A DNA stretch of 64,000 nucleotides from Roseicyclus persicicus (GCF_012395815.1 NZ_JAAZQQ010000003.1:62001-126000), one strand, 5' to 3'; positions 53,662 to 63,554 are shown, counted from the first letter of the stretch. A program made the numbers and translations. Notes: generated from the letters alone by a model not told the origin.

Positions 53662-54318
53662 ATGGAGATCTTTGCCAACAGCCCCGCCAGCGCCGCACGG
53701 TTCGGCGCCACCAGCGCGCGCCCCTCGGCCATCAGCGCCGATTTCGAGACCTTCCTGCGCCTGCTGACCACGCAGATGCAGAACCAGGACCCGCTGAACC
53801 CGATGGAATCGACCGAGTTCGCCACCCAGCTCGCCCAGTTCTCGGGGGTCGAGCAGCAGGTGCGCACCAACGACCTGCTGCTCGGGCTGCAGGCCGGGCT
53901 CGCGACGCTCGGCATGGGCCAGATCGGCAACTGGATCGGCATGGAGGCGCGGGCCGAGATGCCAGTGAACTTCGACGGGCAGACCACCAGCCTGTCGGGC
54001 ATCCCGCACCCGCTGGCCGACCGGATGGAGCTGGTGGTGCGCGACGAGTCGGGCGAGATCGTGCAACGCATCCCGATGCCCCTGTCCGACGCGCGGTTCG
54101 ACTGGGACGGCACCGGGGTCGACGGCACGACCGTGCCGCCCGGGCTCTATAGCTTCGCGGTGCAGAACTGGTCGGACGAGACCCTGCTCGAGGAGCGCGG
54201 GGCGATGGTCTACGGGATGGTCGAGGAGGCGGCGCTGGTCGGCGGCGAGGTCTGGCTGGCGCTGGAGGGCGGGGTCAGCATCCCCGCCAGCGACGTGCTG
54301 GGGCTGCGGGCGCCCTGA
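53662..54318 (+). CDS. flgD: flagellar hook cap protein
   Basis: A 218-residue hook-assembly scaffold. The N-terminal FlgD signature is clear: DFETFLRLLTTQMQNQDPLN and TEFATQLAQFSGVEQQ. The C-terminal part has the FlgD Ig-like/Tudor-like fold (ARFDWDGTGVDGTTVPPGLY). Start ATG 53662 follows AGGAG. It is the last flagellar gene of this block and is intact; the downstream gene, ubiB, is convergent with a 3-base gap. The hook protein FlgE is not in the window. Confidence 0.93.
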   Translation: MEIFANSPASAARFGATSARPSAISADFETFLRLLTTQMQNQDPLNPMESTEFATQLAQFSGVEQQVRTNDLLLGLQAGLATLGMGQIGNWIGMEARAEMPVNFDGQTTSLSGIPHPLADRMELVVRDESGEIVQRIPMPLSDARFDWDGTGVDGTTVPPGLYSFAVQNWSDETLLEERGAMVYGMVEEAALVGGEVWLALEGGVSIPASDVLGLRAP

Positions 54319-54321
54319 CGG

Positions 54322-55851
54322 TCAGAGCAGCAGCACCAGCGCCGCCGCGGCGACGCCCAGCAACAGACCCGCGGCGCCGTAGCCCAGCCGCTCGGGCCAG
54401 GGGTTGCGCGGCTCGGCGCGCGGCGGGTTGGCCTGCGCCAGCAGCGCGCGCTCGGCCAGCGCCGGCAGCCGCGGCCCGAAGCGCGCCAGCACCCGCGCGG
54501 TGGCGAGGAGATCGCGCACCGCCGCCTTGGGGCCGACGTTCTCGCGGATGTAGTCCTCGACCACGGGGCGCGCGACGGTCCAGATGTTGATCTCGGGGTC
54601 GAGCGATCGCGCCACGCCCTCGACCACCACCATGGTCCGCTGCAGCAGGATCAGCTCGGTCCGCGTCTCCATGCCGAAACGCTCGGTCACCTCGAACAGG
54701 TAGGCCAAGAGCCGCGCCATCGAGATGCGGCTCGCGTCCATGCCGAAGATCGGCTCGCCGACCGACCGCAGCGCCTGCGCGAACTCGTCGATGTCGCGGT
54801 CGGCGGGGACGTAGCCGGCCTCGAAATGCACCTCGGCGACGCGGCGGTAATCCTTGCGGATGAAGCCCATCAGGATCTCGGCGTAGACCCGGCGCGTATA
54901 GACGTCGAGCCGGCCCATGATCCCGAAATCCAGCGCCACGATGTCCCCGTTCGGGGCGACCTTGAGGTTGCCGTGGTGCATGTCGGCGTGGAAGAACCCG
55001 TCGCGCAGCGCGTGGCGCAGGAACATCTGCAGCACGCGCGCGGCCAGCGCCTTGCGGTCGAAGCCGTTGCCGTCGATCGCGCCGCCGTCCGACAGGGTGA
55101 TCCCCTCGACCCATTCCAGCGTCATCATCCGCCGCGAGGACAGGAACCATTCCACCTGCGGCACGACGAAGCCGGCGTCGTCCTTGGTGTTGGCGTGGAA
55201 CTCGCCGCAGGCCGAGGCCTCGATGCGAAGGTCCAGCTCCTGCGTCACGACCCCCTCGAAATGGGCGATCACGTCGCGCGGCCGCAGCCGGCGCGAGGCG
55301 GGCGACAGGGTCTCGACCACCCAGGCGATCAGGTAGAAGGCGTCGATGTCCTTGCGGAAGGCGCGCTCGATGCCGGGGCGCAGGATCTTGACCGCGACCT
55401 CGCGCCCGTCATGGGCCAGCCGCGCGCGGTGGACCTGCGCGATGGAGGCGGCTGCGACGGGCTCGGACACCTCGGAGAACAGGGTCTCGACCGGGCGCTC
55501 CATCTCGTGGGCGATGACGCGCAGCGCCTCGGCCCGGGGGAAGGGCGGCAGCTTGTCCTGCAGCACCTGCAGCTGAAGCGCCATCTCGGCGCCGACCACG
55601 TCGGGGCGGGTCGACAGGATCTGGCCGAACTTGATGTAGGCGGGGCCGAGGGCCGTCAGGGCACGGGGCACCGGCGGCGTCGCGGGGTTGCCGCGCAGGC
55701 CGAGCCACTTGAACGGCCAGCCCAGCACGCGGGCCGCGATGCGGATCGAGCGCGGCGCGTCCATCGCCTCGAGCACGGCCCCCATGGCGCCGGTGCGCTC
55801 GAAGGTGGCGCCCGTGCGGACGAGGCGCCAGATGTTGTGGGGGCCCCTCAC
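54322..55851 (-). CDS. ubiB: UbiB, ABC1/AarF-family ubiquinone biosynthesis protein
   Basis: A 509-residue atypical protein-kinase-like protein needed for ubiquinone synthesis. The family KxGQ motif is in [15 protein letters not shown], followed by an ATP-binding segment ([15 protein letters not shown]) and catalytic aspartates ([26 protein letters not shown]). The C terminus has two hydrophobic membrane segments (ending [13 protein letters not shown]). The start is GTG at 55851, 1 base from the end of ubiE, so the two are translationally coupled. The order ubiE-ubiB is typical. Confidence 0.95.
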   Translation of the reverse strand: MRGPHNIWRLVRTGATFERTGAMGAVLEAMDAPRSIRIAARVLGWPFKWLGLRGNPATPPVPRALTALGPAYIKFGQILSTRPDVVGAEMALQLQVLQDKLPPFPRAEALRVIAHEMERPVETLFSEVSEPVAAASIAQVHRARLAHDGREVAVKILRPGIERAFRKDIDAFYLIAWVVETLSPASRRLRPRDVIAHFEGVVTQELDLRIEASACGEFHANTKDDAGFVVPQVEWFLSSRRMMTLEWVEGITLSDGGAIDGNGFDRKALAARVLQMFLRHALRDGFFHADMHHGNLKVAPNGDIVALDFGIMGRLDVYTRRVYAEILMGFIRKDYRRVAEVHFEAGYVPADRDIDEFAQALRSVGEPIFGMDASRISMARLLAYLFEVTERFGMETRTELILLQRTMVVVEGVARSLDPEINIWTVARPVVEDYIRENVGPKAAVRDLLATARVLARFGPRLPALAERALLAQANPPRAEPRNPWPERLGYGAAGLLLGVAAAALVLLL

Positions 55852-55852
55852 G

Positions 55853-56608
55853 TCAGATCTTCCACCCCGAATGGAGGGCGGCGATGCCGAAGCTGAGGTT
55901 GCGGTAGCTGACCTGCTCGAACCCCGCGGCGCGGATCATCGACGCGAAGGTTTCCTGGTCAGGGAAGCGGCGGATCGATTCCACGAGATACTGGTAGCTG
56001 TCGCGGTCGCCTGCGATCAGCTGGCCCATGCGCGGGATCACGTTGAAGGAGTAGAGATCGTAGAGCTTCTGCAGCCCGTCGTTCGGCAGCTGCGAGAACT
56101 CCAGCACCATCAGCCGCCCGCCGGGTTTCAGCACGCGGAACGCCTCGGACAGCGCGTCGGGGATGCGGGTGACGTTTCGGATGCCGAAGCTGATCGTGTA
56201 GCGGTCGAAGCTGTTGTCCTCGAAGGGCAGCGCCATGGCGTCGCCAACGATCCAGTCGAGCTTGTCGGCCATCTGCGCGGCCTCGGCCCGCTTCTGCCCC
56301 TCGACCAGCATCGACTCGGTCATGTCGAGCACCGTTGCCGTGGCCCCCGGCGCGCGGTCGAGAAAGCGGAAGGCCACGTCGCCCGTGCCGCCCGCCACGT
56401 CGAGCAGGCGCTGCCCGTTCCGCGGCGCGAGCCAGTCCATCATCGCGTCCTTCCAGACGCGGTGGATGCCGACGCTCATCACGTCGTTCATGATGTCGTA
56501 TTTCGAGGCGACGTTGGTGAACACGCCGTGGACGAGCCCCGCCTTCTGCTCCTCGGCGACCTCCTGGTAGCCGAAATGGGTCGTGCGCCCTTGCGTGTCC
56601 TCGGCCAT
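55853..56608 (-). CDS. ubiE: UbiE demethylmenaquinone/ubiquinone C-methyltransferase
   Basis: A 251-residue SAM-dependent C-methyltransferase of quinone synthesis. The motif I is [15 protein letters not shown], the family signatures [18 protein letters not shown] and SFGIRNVTR are intact, and the end [11 protein letters not shown] is typical. The start at 56608 ([13 protein letters not shown]) is in the usual place. It leads the ubiE-ubiB operon and diverges from mutM by about 90 bases. Confidence 0.96.
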   Translation of the reverse strand: MAEDTQGRTTHFGYQEVAEEQKAGLVHGVFTNVASKYDIMNDVMSVGIHRVWKDAMMDWLAPRNGQRLLDVAGGTGDVAFRFLDRAPGATATVLDMTESMLVEGQKRAEAAQMADKLDWIVGDAMALPFEDNSFDRYTISFGIRNVTRIPDALSEAFRVLKPGGRLMVLEFSQLPNDGLQKLYDLYSFNVIPRMGQLIAGDRDSYQYLVESIRRFPDQETFASMIRAAGFEQVSYRNLSFGIAALHSGWKI

Positions 56609-56695
56609 CGGGGCTTGTCCTTTCCTTGTCCCGCCCCTTCTTATAGGGGCCGTCCGGGGCGTTACAACGGCGCCCACGACATAGGAAAGCCCGCC

Positions 56696-57562
56696 TTGCC
56701 CGAACTTCCAGAAGTCGAGACAGTCCGTCGCGGCCTCGCCCCCGTGCTGGAGGGCGCCCGGATCGCGCGGGCGCAGGTGAACCGGCCCGACCTGCGCTGG
56801 CCGTTTCCGCCACGCATGGCCGAGCGGCTGACCGGCGCGCGGGTGGATCGGCTGCGGCGGCGGTCGAAGTACATCCTGGCCGATCTCGACACCGGCGAGA
56901 CGCTGATCGTGCACCTCGGCATGTCGGGGCGGATGATCGTGTCGGGCGGCGGGGCCGGGCGGGACATGCTGGCGCAGTTCCACCACCTGCACCCGGCGCC
57001 GGAAAAGCACGACCATGTCATCCTCGACACGGACGCCGGCGCACGCGTCACCTTCAACGACGCGCGGCGGTTCGGGGCGATGGACCTCTGCCCGACCGAG
57101 GCGGTGGAGGAACATTGGCTCCTGAAGGGGATCGGGCCCGAGCCGCTGGGCAATGCCTTCGACGAGCCCTACCTCGTGGCGGCCTTCCACGGGCGCAGGA
57201 CGCCGGTGAAGGCCGCGCTGCTGGACCAGCGGATCGTCGCGGGCCTGGGCAACATCTACGTCTGCGAGGCGCTGTTCCGGGCCGGCATCTCGCCGCTCCG
57301 GCAGGCCGGCCGCATCGCCGCGCCCCGAGTCGCGGCCCTCGTGCCGATCATCCGGGATGTCCTTACGGAAGCCATTTCCGCGGGCGGATCGAGCCTGCGG
57401 GACTACCGGCAGGCGGACGGGGAACTGGGGTATTTTCAACACACCTTCCGCGTCTACGGGCGCGAGGACGAGCCCTGCCAAACCCCCGGTTGCACTGGGA
57501 AAATCCGCCGGAAGGTGCAGGCGGGGCGGTCGAGCTTCTATTGCCCGGACTGTCAGAGATAA
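56696..57562 (+). CDS. mutM: formamidopyrimidine-DNA glycosylase
   Basis: Removes oxidised purines such as 8-oxoguanine. The mature enzyme needs an N-terminal PE: the start is TTG at 56696, giving (M)[13 protein letters not shown], with AGGAAAG about 8 bases upstream. The 288-residue protein ends with the zinc finger (CQTPGC...CPDC, about residues 264-287), and the H2TH region ([18 protein letters not shown]) is intact. It is divergent from ubiE and followed by the enoyl-CoA hydratase gene, the arrangement common near dnaA in Rhodobacteraceae. Confidence 0.96.
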   Translation: MPELPEVETVRRGLAPVLEGARIARAQVNRPDLRWPFPPRMAERLTGARVDRLRRRSKYILADLDTGETLIVHLGMSGRMIVSGGGAGRDMLAQFHHLHPAPEKHDHVILDTDAGARVTFNDARRFGAMDLCPTEAVEEHWLLKGIGPEPLGNAFDEPYLVAAFHGRRTPVKAALLDQRIVAGLGNIYVCEALFRAGISPLRQAGRIAAPRVAALVPIIRDVLTEAISAGGSSLRDYRQADGELGYFQHTFRVYGREDEPCQTPGCTGKIRRKVQAGRSSFYCPDCQR

Positions 57563-57626
57563 CTTGAAACCGCGCGCCGGACTGATAACCCTCCGCCCCT
57601 GAGCAACAGCCGGAGAGCCGGACCAG

Positions 57627-58403
57627 ATGGCCTACGAGACCCTGATCGTCGAGATCGAAGATCACATCGCGCTCATCAAGCTGAACCGCCCCGATGCCCT
57701 GAACGCGCTGAACGGCCAGCTGCTGGGCGAGCTGGCGAAGGCCCTGAAATCGGCGGACGAGAACGACAAGGTGCGCTGCATCGTCCTGACCGGCAGCGAG
57801 AAGGCCTTTGCCGCGGGCGCCGACATCCGCGAGATGAGCGAGAAGAGCTTCGTCGAGGTCTTCACCGAGGACATGTTCGGCGGCGAGGTCGAGCAGATGC
57901 TGCGCGTCCGCAAGCCGATCATCGCCGCGGTGGCGGGCTACGCACTGGGCGGGGGCTGCGAGCTGGCCATGATGTGCGACTTCATCATCGCCGCCGACAC
58001 CGCCAAGTTCGGCCAGCCCGAGATCAACCTCGGCGTCGTGGCCGGCATTGGCGGGACGCAGCGGCTGACCCGTTTCGTCGGCAAGTCCAAGTCGATGGAC
58101 ATGCACCTGACCGGCCGCTTCATGACCGCCGAGGAGGCCGAGCGCTGCGGGCTCGTCAGCCGCGTGGTGCCCGCCAAGAAGCTGCTGGAAGAGGCGATGG
58201 GCGCCGCCTCCAAGATCGCGGAAAAGTCGATGCTGGCGACGATGGCCGTGAAGGAGGCCGTCAACCGCAGCTACGAGATGACGCTGCGCGAGGGGCTCCT
58301 GTTCGAGCGCCGGCTGTTCCACGCGCTGTTCGCCACCGAGGACCAGAAGGAGGGCATGGCCGCCTTCCTCGAAAAGCGCGAGCCGCAGTTCCGCGACAAG
58401 TAG
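57627..58403 (+). CDS. enoyl-CoA hydratase
   Basis: A 258-residue crotonase-fold enzyme that hydrates trans-2-enoyl-CoA in beta-oxidation. The oxyanion hole segments are [11 protein letters not shown] and [14 protein letters not shown], and the catalytic glutamates are in [19 protein letters not shown]. Length and motif spacing are typical for short-chain enoyl-CoA hydratases. It follows mutM by 64 bases on the same strand; a conserved neighbour of dnaA in this family, without a known functional reason. Confidence 0.94.
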   Translation: MAYETLIVEIEDHIALIKLNRPDALNALNGQLLGELAKALKSADENDKVRCIVLTGSEKAFAAGADIREMSEKSFVEVFTEDMFGGEVEQMLRVRKPIIAAVAGYALGGGCELAMMCDFIIAADTAKFGQPEINLGVVAGIGGTQRLTRFVGKSKSMDMHLTGRFMTAEEAERCGLVSRVVPAKKLLEEAMGAASKIAEKSMLATMAVKEAVNRSYEMTLREGLLFERRLFHALFATEDQKEGMAAFLEKREPQFRDK

Positions 58404-58429
58404 GGTGCGCCGTCGGGCGCATCTCCCAC

Positions 58430-59746
58430 TCACACCACGAAATGCAGCCGGTCGAACCGCCCCCGCATCGCCGCAGTGCGCGGCGCCACCGCGTCGGGGT
58501 CGTTCGAGGCCAGCGCCTCGGCGATGAGGTCGGCCAGCGGGTCCACGTCACCCAGATCCACGCCCCAGCGCACCAGCTCCGGCGTCCCGATGCGCAGGCC
58601 GTTCAGGTCGCCCGCCACCTCCGCCACCGGCAACCCGATGCCGCAGGCAAGGAACCCCGCCCGGCGCAGCTTTTTCGACGCGGACTGCCCGCCGCCGTAG
58701 CCCGCGGCCAGCACCGCGAACTGGTGGCTGTCGGTGGCGCCGCGGGCGGTCTCGTAGACCGGCACGCCGCGCGCCTTGAGCGCCGCGGCGAGCGCCTTGG
58801 AGACCGCGATCATCCTGGCCGCGTAGGCCCGGCCATGGGCCTTCCAGTCCAGAAGCGTCACCGCCAGCGCAGCCGATTTCGCCGCGTCGAAGTTCGCCGT
58901 CATGCCGGGGAACGCGATATGGTCGAGGCGTTCCGCAAGGCCCGCGTCGTTGGTCACGATCAGACCGCCCGCCGGCCCCCCGAGGCTCTTGTAGGTCGAC
59001 ATGGTCATCAGGTGCGCGCCCTCGGCCAGCGGGTCGGCCCATGCGCGGCCGGCGATGATGCCGCACTGGTGGGCGGCGTCGAACATGAGGTGCGCCCCGA
59101 CCTCGTCGGCGATGGCGCGGACGGCGCGGACGGGGTGCGGGAACAGGTTCAGCGAGGCGCCCAGCGTGATCAGCCGCGGCCGCTCGCGCCGGGCGAGGTC
59201 GGCCAGCGCGGCCACGTCGATGGAATAGTCGTCGGGCGACACCGGCGCGGGCACCGTGCGCAGGCCATAGAGCCCCGCACAGCCCGCGGCGTGGTGGGTG
59301 ACGTGGCCGCCCACGCTGGCGGGCGGCGCGATGATGGTGTCGCCCGGCTTGCAGGTGGCCATGAAGGCGTAGAGATTCGCCAGCGCCCCCGAGGGCACCC
59401 GGATCTCGGCGAAGCGGGCGGAAAACACCTCGGCCGCCAGCTCGGCGGCGATGACCTCGATCTCCTCGATGGCCTCGAGGCCCATCTCGTACTTGTCGCC
59501 GGGGTAGCCCAGCGACGGGCGCGACCCGATGCCCGAGGACAGGAGCGCCTCGGCCCTGGGGTTCATCACGTTGGTCGCGGGGTTGAGGTTGAAGCACTCC
59601 CGCTCGTGGATGCGGCGGTTGTCCTCGGCCAGCGCCTCGATGCGGGCGAGCAGCGCCACGCTGTCAGCGGCGGCCGTGGCCTCGGCGATCTCCTCCACCC
59701 GCGCCTCGCAGGCCGCGGGCACCCATCCCCGGCGTTCCAGTTGCAT
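58430..59746 (-). CDS. serine hydroxymethyltransferase-like PLP enzyme
   Basis: A 438-residue fold-type I PLP enzyme related to SHMT. The PLP lysine is K253 in STYKSLGGPAGG, and D223 and H226 are in MFDAAHQCGI. It differs from standard GlyA: the conserved YAEGYPG is replaced by SLGYPGDKYEMG (about 78-89), and the N terminus is distinct. Possible roles include 2-methylserine hydroxymethyltransferase, an aldolase, or catabolic use of a hydroxy amino acid. It is monocistronic, convergent with the hydratase gene and divergent from rpsT. Confidence 0.82.
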   Translation of the reverse strand: MQLERRGWVPAACEARVEEIAEATAAADSVALLARIEALAEDNRRIHERECFNLNPATNVMNPRAEALLSSGIGSRPSLGYPGDKYEMGLEAIEEIEVIAAELAAEVFSARFAEIRVPSGALANLYAFMATCKPGDTIIAPPASVGGHVTHHAAGCAGLYGLRTVPAPVSPDDYSIDVAALADLARRERPRLITLGASLNLFPHPVRAVRAIADEVGAHLMFDAAHQCGIIAGRAWADPLAEGAHLMTMSTYKSLGGPAGGLIVTNDAGLAERLDHIAFPGMTANFDAAKSAALAVTLLDWKAHGRAYAARMIAVSKALAAALKARGVPVYETARGATDSHQFAVLAAGYGGGQSASKKLRRAGFLACGIGLPVAEVAGDLNGLRIGTPELVRWGVDLGDVDPLADLIAEALASNDPDAVAPRTAAMRGRFDRLHFVV

Positions 59747-59811
59747 GTCCGTGCCTCCCTGCCGTCACCGGGGCGATCATGGGCAGGGGCGGCGCGTTGC
59801 GCAAACGGCAT

Positions 59812-59840
59812 TTGCATCCCGCGGCGAAAGCCTGTATGCG
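59812..59840 (+). promoter_or_regulatory. likely rpsT promoter
   Basis: TTGCAT (59812-59817) and TATGCG (59835-59840) are separated by 17 bases, giving a leader of about 115 bases before the S20 start. Ribosomal protein leaders often carry autoregulation, but I see no clear structure here. Confidence 0.4.
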
Positions 59841-59962
59841 CCCCGCCAGACATGCGTGTGAGGCCCGCCTTGGCCAGAGTCGCCCGGTAGCGAACCCGGG
59901 GTCGGGATCTCCCGCGCAGTATGCATTGACCGAGACCCGACGAGACGAAAGAGAGACACGAC

Positions 59963-60229
59963 ATGGCCAATACGCCCCAGTCCAAGAAGCGCGCCCGCCA
60001 GGCCGAGCGCCGCTATGCCGTCAACAAGGCGCGCCGCTCGCGCATCCGCACCTACCTGCGCAAGGTCGAGGAGGCGATCGCCTCGGGCGATTACGCCGCG
60101 GCCGAGGCGGCCCTGAAGACCGCCCAGCCCGAGCTGATGCGCGGGGTCACCAAGGGGGTGTTGCACAAGAACACCGTCGCCCGGAAAATGTCGCGGCTGT
60201 CCTCGCGGGTGAAGGGCCTGAAGGCCTGA
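59963..60229 (+). CDS. rpsT: 30S ribosomal protein S20
   Basis: An 88-residue, very basic helical protein of the small ribosomal subunit. It begins [20 protein letters not shown], and the C-terminal [18 protein letters not shown] is diagnostic. The start has GAGAGAC upstream. It is transcribed alone and ends at a strong terminator 34 bases after the stop. Its position immediately before dnaA is conserved in the family. Confidence 0.97.
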   Translation: MANTPQSKKRARQAERRYAVNKARRSRIRTYLRKVEEAIASGDYAAAEAALKTAQPELMRGVTKGVLHKNTVARKMSRLSSRVKGLKA

Positions 60230-60262
60230 GGGCCTGTCCCCGCACAGGGAAGTTGAGAAATG

Positions 60263-60295
60263 AAAAGGCGTCCGGGGGGTCCGGGCGCCTTTTTT
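60263..60295 (+). terminator. rpsT rho-independent terminator
   Basis: A 13-bp stem with one T-G pair (60263-60275 with 60281-60293), the loop GGGGT and a run of six T (60290-60295): a textbook terminator. Confidence 0.95.
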
Positions 60296-60833
60296 CATGT
60301 GAAAATGTCCTTGAATCCGAGGCCCGTAGACCGGGCGCCCAGATTCGAGTTTGGTTCACATATCTGTCAAGATCGAAGAGTCGTTGCAGCCCTCGCGCGC
60401 CATCCGATAGCTTCATGAGGCGATTCAGGCGCCTTGGGGGGCGAATTCAGGGGGTAAGACTGGCGGCGGCAAAGACGGGGAAAACGGGACGGTCCGGCCA
60501 ACGGCCGGAGACCCGATCCAGCTTACGCCACCAGAGGGGACAGGATGCGACCGGAGCGGTTTTCCGGGGCAGAATGTCGTTGTCTTGCCCCGAAGTCGAC
60601 ACCCAGCCGCCGGAGTGCCGGTTCATGACAACATGCGACTTGGCCGGGCATCCACATGCGCCGGGCTAGCGCCGGTTTTCATGCACCTGCGTTACGGCGG
60701 CTTGCCACATGCGGGGAGGGGACAGCCCCGCGGCATGGCGACTCGGATCGTGGTGCTCCCGCCTGCAGGGGGCATCGGTGCCAAGGGGTCCCTGGGCCGG
60801 GATCCACGAACAAGAACCGAGGATGGAACGGGA
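60296..60833. other. long intergenic region upstream of dnaA
   Basis: These 538 bases hold no gene I can support. The usual TTATCCACA DnaA box is absent; there are only imperfect matches, such as TGGTTCACA (60351-60359), GCATCCACA (60649-60657) and TCATGCACC (60679-60687), with 7 of 9 positions each. There is no AT-rich unwinding block. It probably holds dnaA promoters and possibly DnaA autoregulation; I would not call it the origin. Confidence 0.45.
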
Positions 60834-62228
60834 ATGACGCACGAGACGTGGGGGCAAGTCCGGGGGGAGCTGCTGAAGGCAGTGGGTGAGAACAATTTCA
60901 CGGCGTGGATCGACCCCATCGTGTTCGACCGCCTCGATGACCGAACGGCCCGATTCCATGTCCCGACGAATTTCTTCGGGTCCTGGGTCTCGCAGAATTT
61001 CAGCGACGTCATCCTGCGCCACCTGGTCTCGGCCGGGATCGGCGTGGACCGCGTCGAGTTCGCCGTGGTGCCGGGCCTGCGCGCCCGGGCCGGCAACGCC
61101 AACGCCGCGCCCTCCGACGCCGCCCCGCGCGCCGAGGTGCCCGCCGACCGGCCCGCCGCGGGCGCGGTGCGCACCGGCACGCAGGACCTGCCCGGCGCCA
61201 CGCTGAACCCGGGCTACACCTTCGAGAACTTCGTCGTCGGCAAGCCCAACGAGCTGGCCCATGCCGCCGCCCGCCGCGTGGCCGAGGGGCGCGACGTGAC
61301 CTTCAACCCGCTGTTCCTGTATGGCGGGGTCGGCCTCGGCAAGACGCACCTGATGCACGCCATCGCCTGGGAGCTGCGCACGCGGTTCCCCGAGGCGCGG
61401 ATCCTGTACCTGTCGGCAGAGCAGTTCATGTACCGCTTCGTCCGGGCGCTGCGCGAGCAGGACACCATGGCGTTCAAGCAGATCTTCCGCTCGGTCGACG
61501 TGCTGATGGTGGACGACGTGCAGTTCATCGCCGGCAAGTCGTCGACGCAGGAGGAATTCTTCCACACCTTCAACGCGCTGGTGGAAGAGGGCAAGCAGAT
61601 CGTCATCTCGGGCGACCGCGCGCCGGTGGACATGGAGGAGCTGGACGCCCGCATCGCCTCGCGGCTGCAGTGCGGCCTCGTCGTGGACCTGCACCCGACC
61701 GACTACGAGCTGCGCCTCGGCGTGCTGCAGCACAAGGCCGAGCAGGCGCTGGCCCGCAACCCCCACGTCCGCATCTCCGAGGGCGTGCTGGAGTTCATGG
61801 CGCAGCGCATCTCGACCAACATCCGCGTGGTCGAGGGGGCGCTGACCCGGCTCTTCGCCTTCGCCGACCTGGTGCGGCGCGAGATCACCATCGAGATGGT
61901 GCAGGACTGCCTGTCGGACATCCTGCGCTCGACCGACCGCAAGGTGACGCTGGACCAGATCATCAAGACCACCTGCGACTACTACAACATCCGCCAGGCC
62001 GACATCACCGGCTCCAGCCGCGCCCGCGCGGTGGCCCGGCCGCGGCAGATGGCGATGTACCTGTCCAAGACGCTGACCAGCCGCAGCTACCCCGAGATCG
62101 CCCGCAAGCTGGGCGGGCGCGACCACACCACCGTGCTCTACGGCGTGCGCAAGATCGAGGAGCTGATGTCGGTGGACAGCCAGATCGCCGAGGACGCCGA
62201 GATCCTGCGGCGGATGCTGGAGGCCTGA
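60834..62228 (+). CDS. dnaA: chromosomal replication initiator DnaA
   Basis: A 464-residue initiator. Domain I (about residues 1-75, MTHETWGQVRGELLKAVGEN) leads via a short alanine/proline-rich domain II to the AAA+ domain with Walker A LYGGVGLGKTHLMHA (about 161-175), Walker B VDVLMVDDVQFI, and the C-terminal DNA-binding helix-turn-helix with GGRDHTTVLYGVRK. ATG 60834 is selected because domain I must begin here, with a purine-rich GGAACGGGA just upstream. dnaN and recF follow in the conserved order. Confidence 0.98.
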   Translation: MTHETWGQVRGELLKAVGENNFTAWIDPIVFDRLDDRTARFHVPTNFFGSWVSQNFSDVILRHLVSAGIGVDRVEFAVVPGLRARAGNANAAPSDAAPRAEVPADRPAAGAVRTGTQDLPGATLNPGYTFENFVVGKPNELAHAAARRVAEGRDVTFNPLFLYGGVGLGKTHLMHAIAWELRTRFPEARILYLSAEQFMYRFVRALREQDTMAFKQIFRSVDVLMVDDVQFIAGKSSTQEEFFHTFNALVEEGKQIVISGDRAPVDMEELDARIASRLQCGLVVDLHPTDYELRLGVLQHKAEQALARNPHVRISEGVLEFMAQRISTNIRVVEGALTRLFAFADLVRREITIEMVQDCLSDILRSTDRKVTLDQIIKTTCDYYNIRQADITGSSRARAVARPRQMAMYLSKTLTSRSYPEIARKLGGRDHTTVLYGVRKIEELMSVDSQIAEDAEILRRMLEA

Positions 62229-62363
62229 ACCCCGCGCCCGGGCGGCGGGCCCCCGTTGGGGCTTGACGCCCGCGGCGGGCGCGGACACTCCTTGAAAAAA
62301 TCGGTTGTGCTGACGGGGGAGGCGGGTAGGCTCGCGGCCCCCGCACTTGTCGGAGCCAGGTCC

Positions 62364-63482
62364 ATGAAACTCTCGATCGAGCGCGCCACGCTGTTGCGCG
62401 CTGTCTCTCAGGCGCAGTCGGTGGTGGAGCGCCGCAACACCATCCCGATCCTCGCCAACGTGCTGATCGAGGCCGAGGGCGACACGGTCAGCTTCCGCGC
62501 CACCGACCTCGACATCGAGGTGGTCGACAAGGCCCCGGCCATGGTCGAGCGCGCGGGCGCCACGACGGTGTCGGCCGTCACCCTGCACGAGATCGTGCGC
62601 AAGCTGCCCGACGGGGCGCTGGTGACGCTGGCCGACGACGGCGCGCAGGGCCGGCTGACGGTGCAGGCGGGGCGGTCGACCTTCCAGCTGGCGACGCTGC
62701 CCAAGGAAGATTTCCCGGTGATGACCGCGACCGAGTACGCGGCCAATTTCTCCTGCCCCGCGCCGGTGCTGCGGCGGCTGTTCGACAAGTCGAAGTTCGC
62801 GATCTCGACCGAGGAGACGCGCTATTACCTGAACGGCGTGTTCTTCCACGTCGCCGACGGCGAGACCGGCCGCGTGCTCCGGGCGGTGGCGACCGACGGC
62901 CACCGGCTGGCGCGGATCGACGCCGCCGTGCCGCAGGGCGCCGACAAGATGCCGGGCGTGATCGTGCCCCGCAAGACGGTGGGCGAGCTGCGCAAGCTGC
63001 TGGACGACGACGAGGCGCAGATCGCGGTCTCGGTCAGCGAGACCAAGGTGCGCTTTGCCACGCCCGAGATCACGCTGACCTCCAAGGTCATCGACGGCAC
63101 CTTCCCCGACTACGCACGGGTGATCCCGGTGAACAACTCCCGCCGGATGGAGGTGGACGCCGCCGATTTCGCCAAGGCGGTCGACCGCGTGGCGACGGTG
63201 TCGTCGGAGCGGTCCCGCGCGGTGAAGATGGCGCTGGACGAGGACCGCCTGGTGCTGTCGGTCAACGCCCCCGACGCCGGCGCCGCCGAGGAGGAGCTGG
63301 CCGTGGCCTACGGCGACGACCGGCTGGAGATCGGCTTCAACGCGAAATACCTGCTCGAGATCGCCAGCCAGGTGGACCGCGAGAACGCGGTGTTCCTGTT
63401 CTCCTCGCCGGGCGAACCCACGCTGATGCGCGAGGGGAACGACACCACGGCGATCTATGTCGTGATGCCGATGCGGGTGTGA
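62364..63482 (+). CDS. dnaN: DNA polymerase III beta sliding clamp
   Basis: A 372-residue ring-forming clamp that tethers DNA polymerase III. The start MKLSIERATLLRAVSQAQ and the end TTAIYVVMPMRV are typical, and the three-fold domain repeat is present (for example around SNSRR-type segments at NNSRRMEVDAADFAKAVDRV). It follows dnaA by 135 bases containing GC-rich sequence and no clear promoter, so co-transcription with dnaA is possible. The stop (63482) lies 4 bases before the triple palindrome. Confidence 0.98.
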   Translation: MKLSIERATLLRAVSQAQSVVERRNTIPILANVLIEAEGDTVSFRATDLDIEVVDKAPAMVERAGATTVSAVTLHEIVRKLPDGALVTLADDGAQGRLTVQAGRSTFQLATLPKEDFPVMTATEYAANFSCPAPVLRRLFDKSKFAISTEETRYYLNGVFFHVADGETGRVLRAVATDGHRLARIDAAVPQGADKMPGVIVPRKTVGELRKLLDDDEAQIAVSVSETKVRFATPEITLTSKVIDGTFPDYARVIPVNNSRRMEVDAADFAKAVDRVATVSSERSRAVKMALDEDRLVLSVNAPDAGAAEEELAVAYGDDRLEIGFNAKYLLEIASQVDRENAVFLFSSPGEPTLMREGNDTTAIYVVMPMRV

Positions 63483-63486
63483 CGGA

Positions 63487-63554
63487 GCGGAAAACCCGGG
63501 TTTTCCGCACGGGAAATCTCGAGATTTCCCGTGCGTTTTCCTCGAGGAAAACGC
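63487..63554. repeat. three contiguous perfect palindromes between dnaN and recF
   Basis: Three perfect palindromes fill the gap: a 22-bp one at 63487-63508 (centre CCCGGG), a 30-bp one at 63506-63535 (centre CTCGAG), and a 22-bp one at 63533-63554 (centre CTCGAG); neighbours share 2-3 bases. The third contains GAGGAAAAC, the ribosome-binding site of recF, so folding would hide it. The first and third share complementary GGAAAAC/GTTTTCC arms and could also pair with each other, giving alternative structures. Confidence 0.95.

Noticed and set aside
58404-58429. A short hairpin between the convergent hydratase and SHMT-like genes
   Set aside because: Only 6 bp with a 4-base loop and no T-run; too weak to call a terminator.
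60296-60833. Replication origin next to dnaA
   Set aside because: No canonical DnaA boxes, no AT-rich unwinding element and no repeat array; only three 7-of-9 matches.
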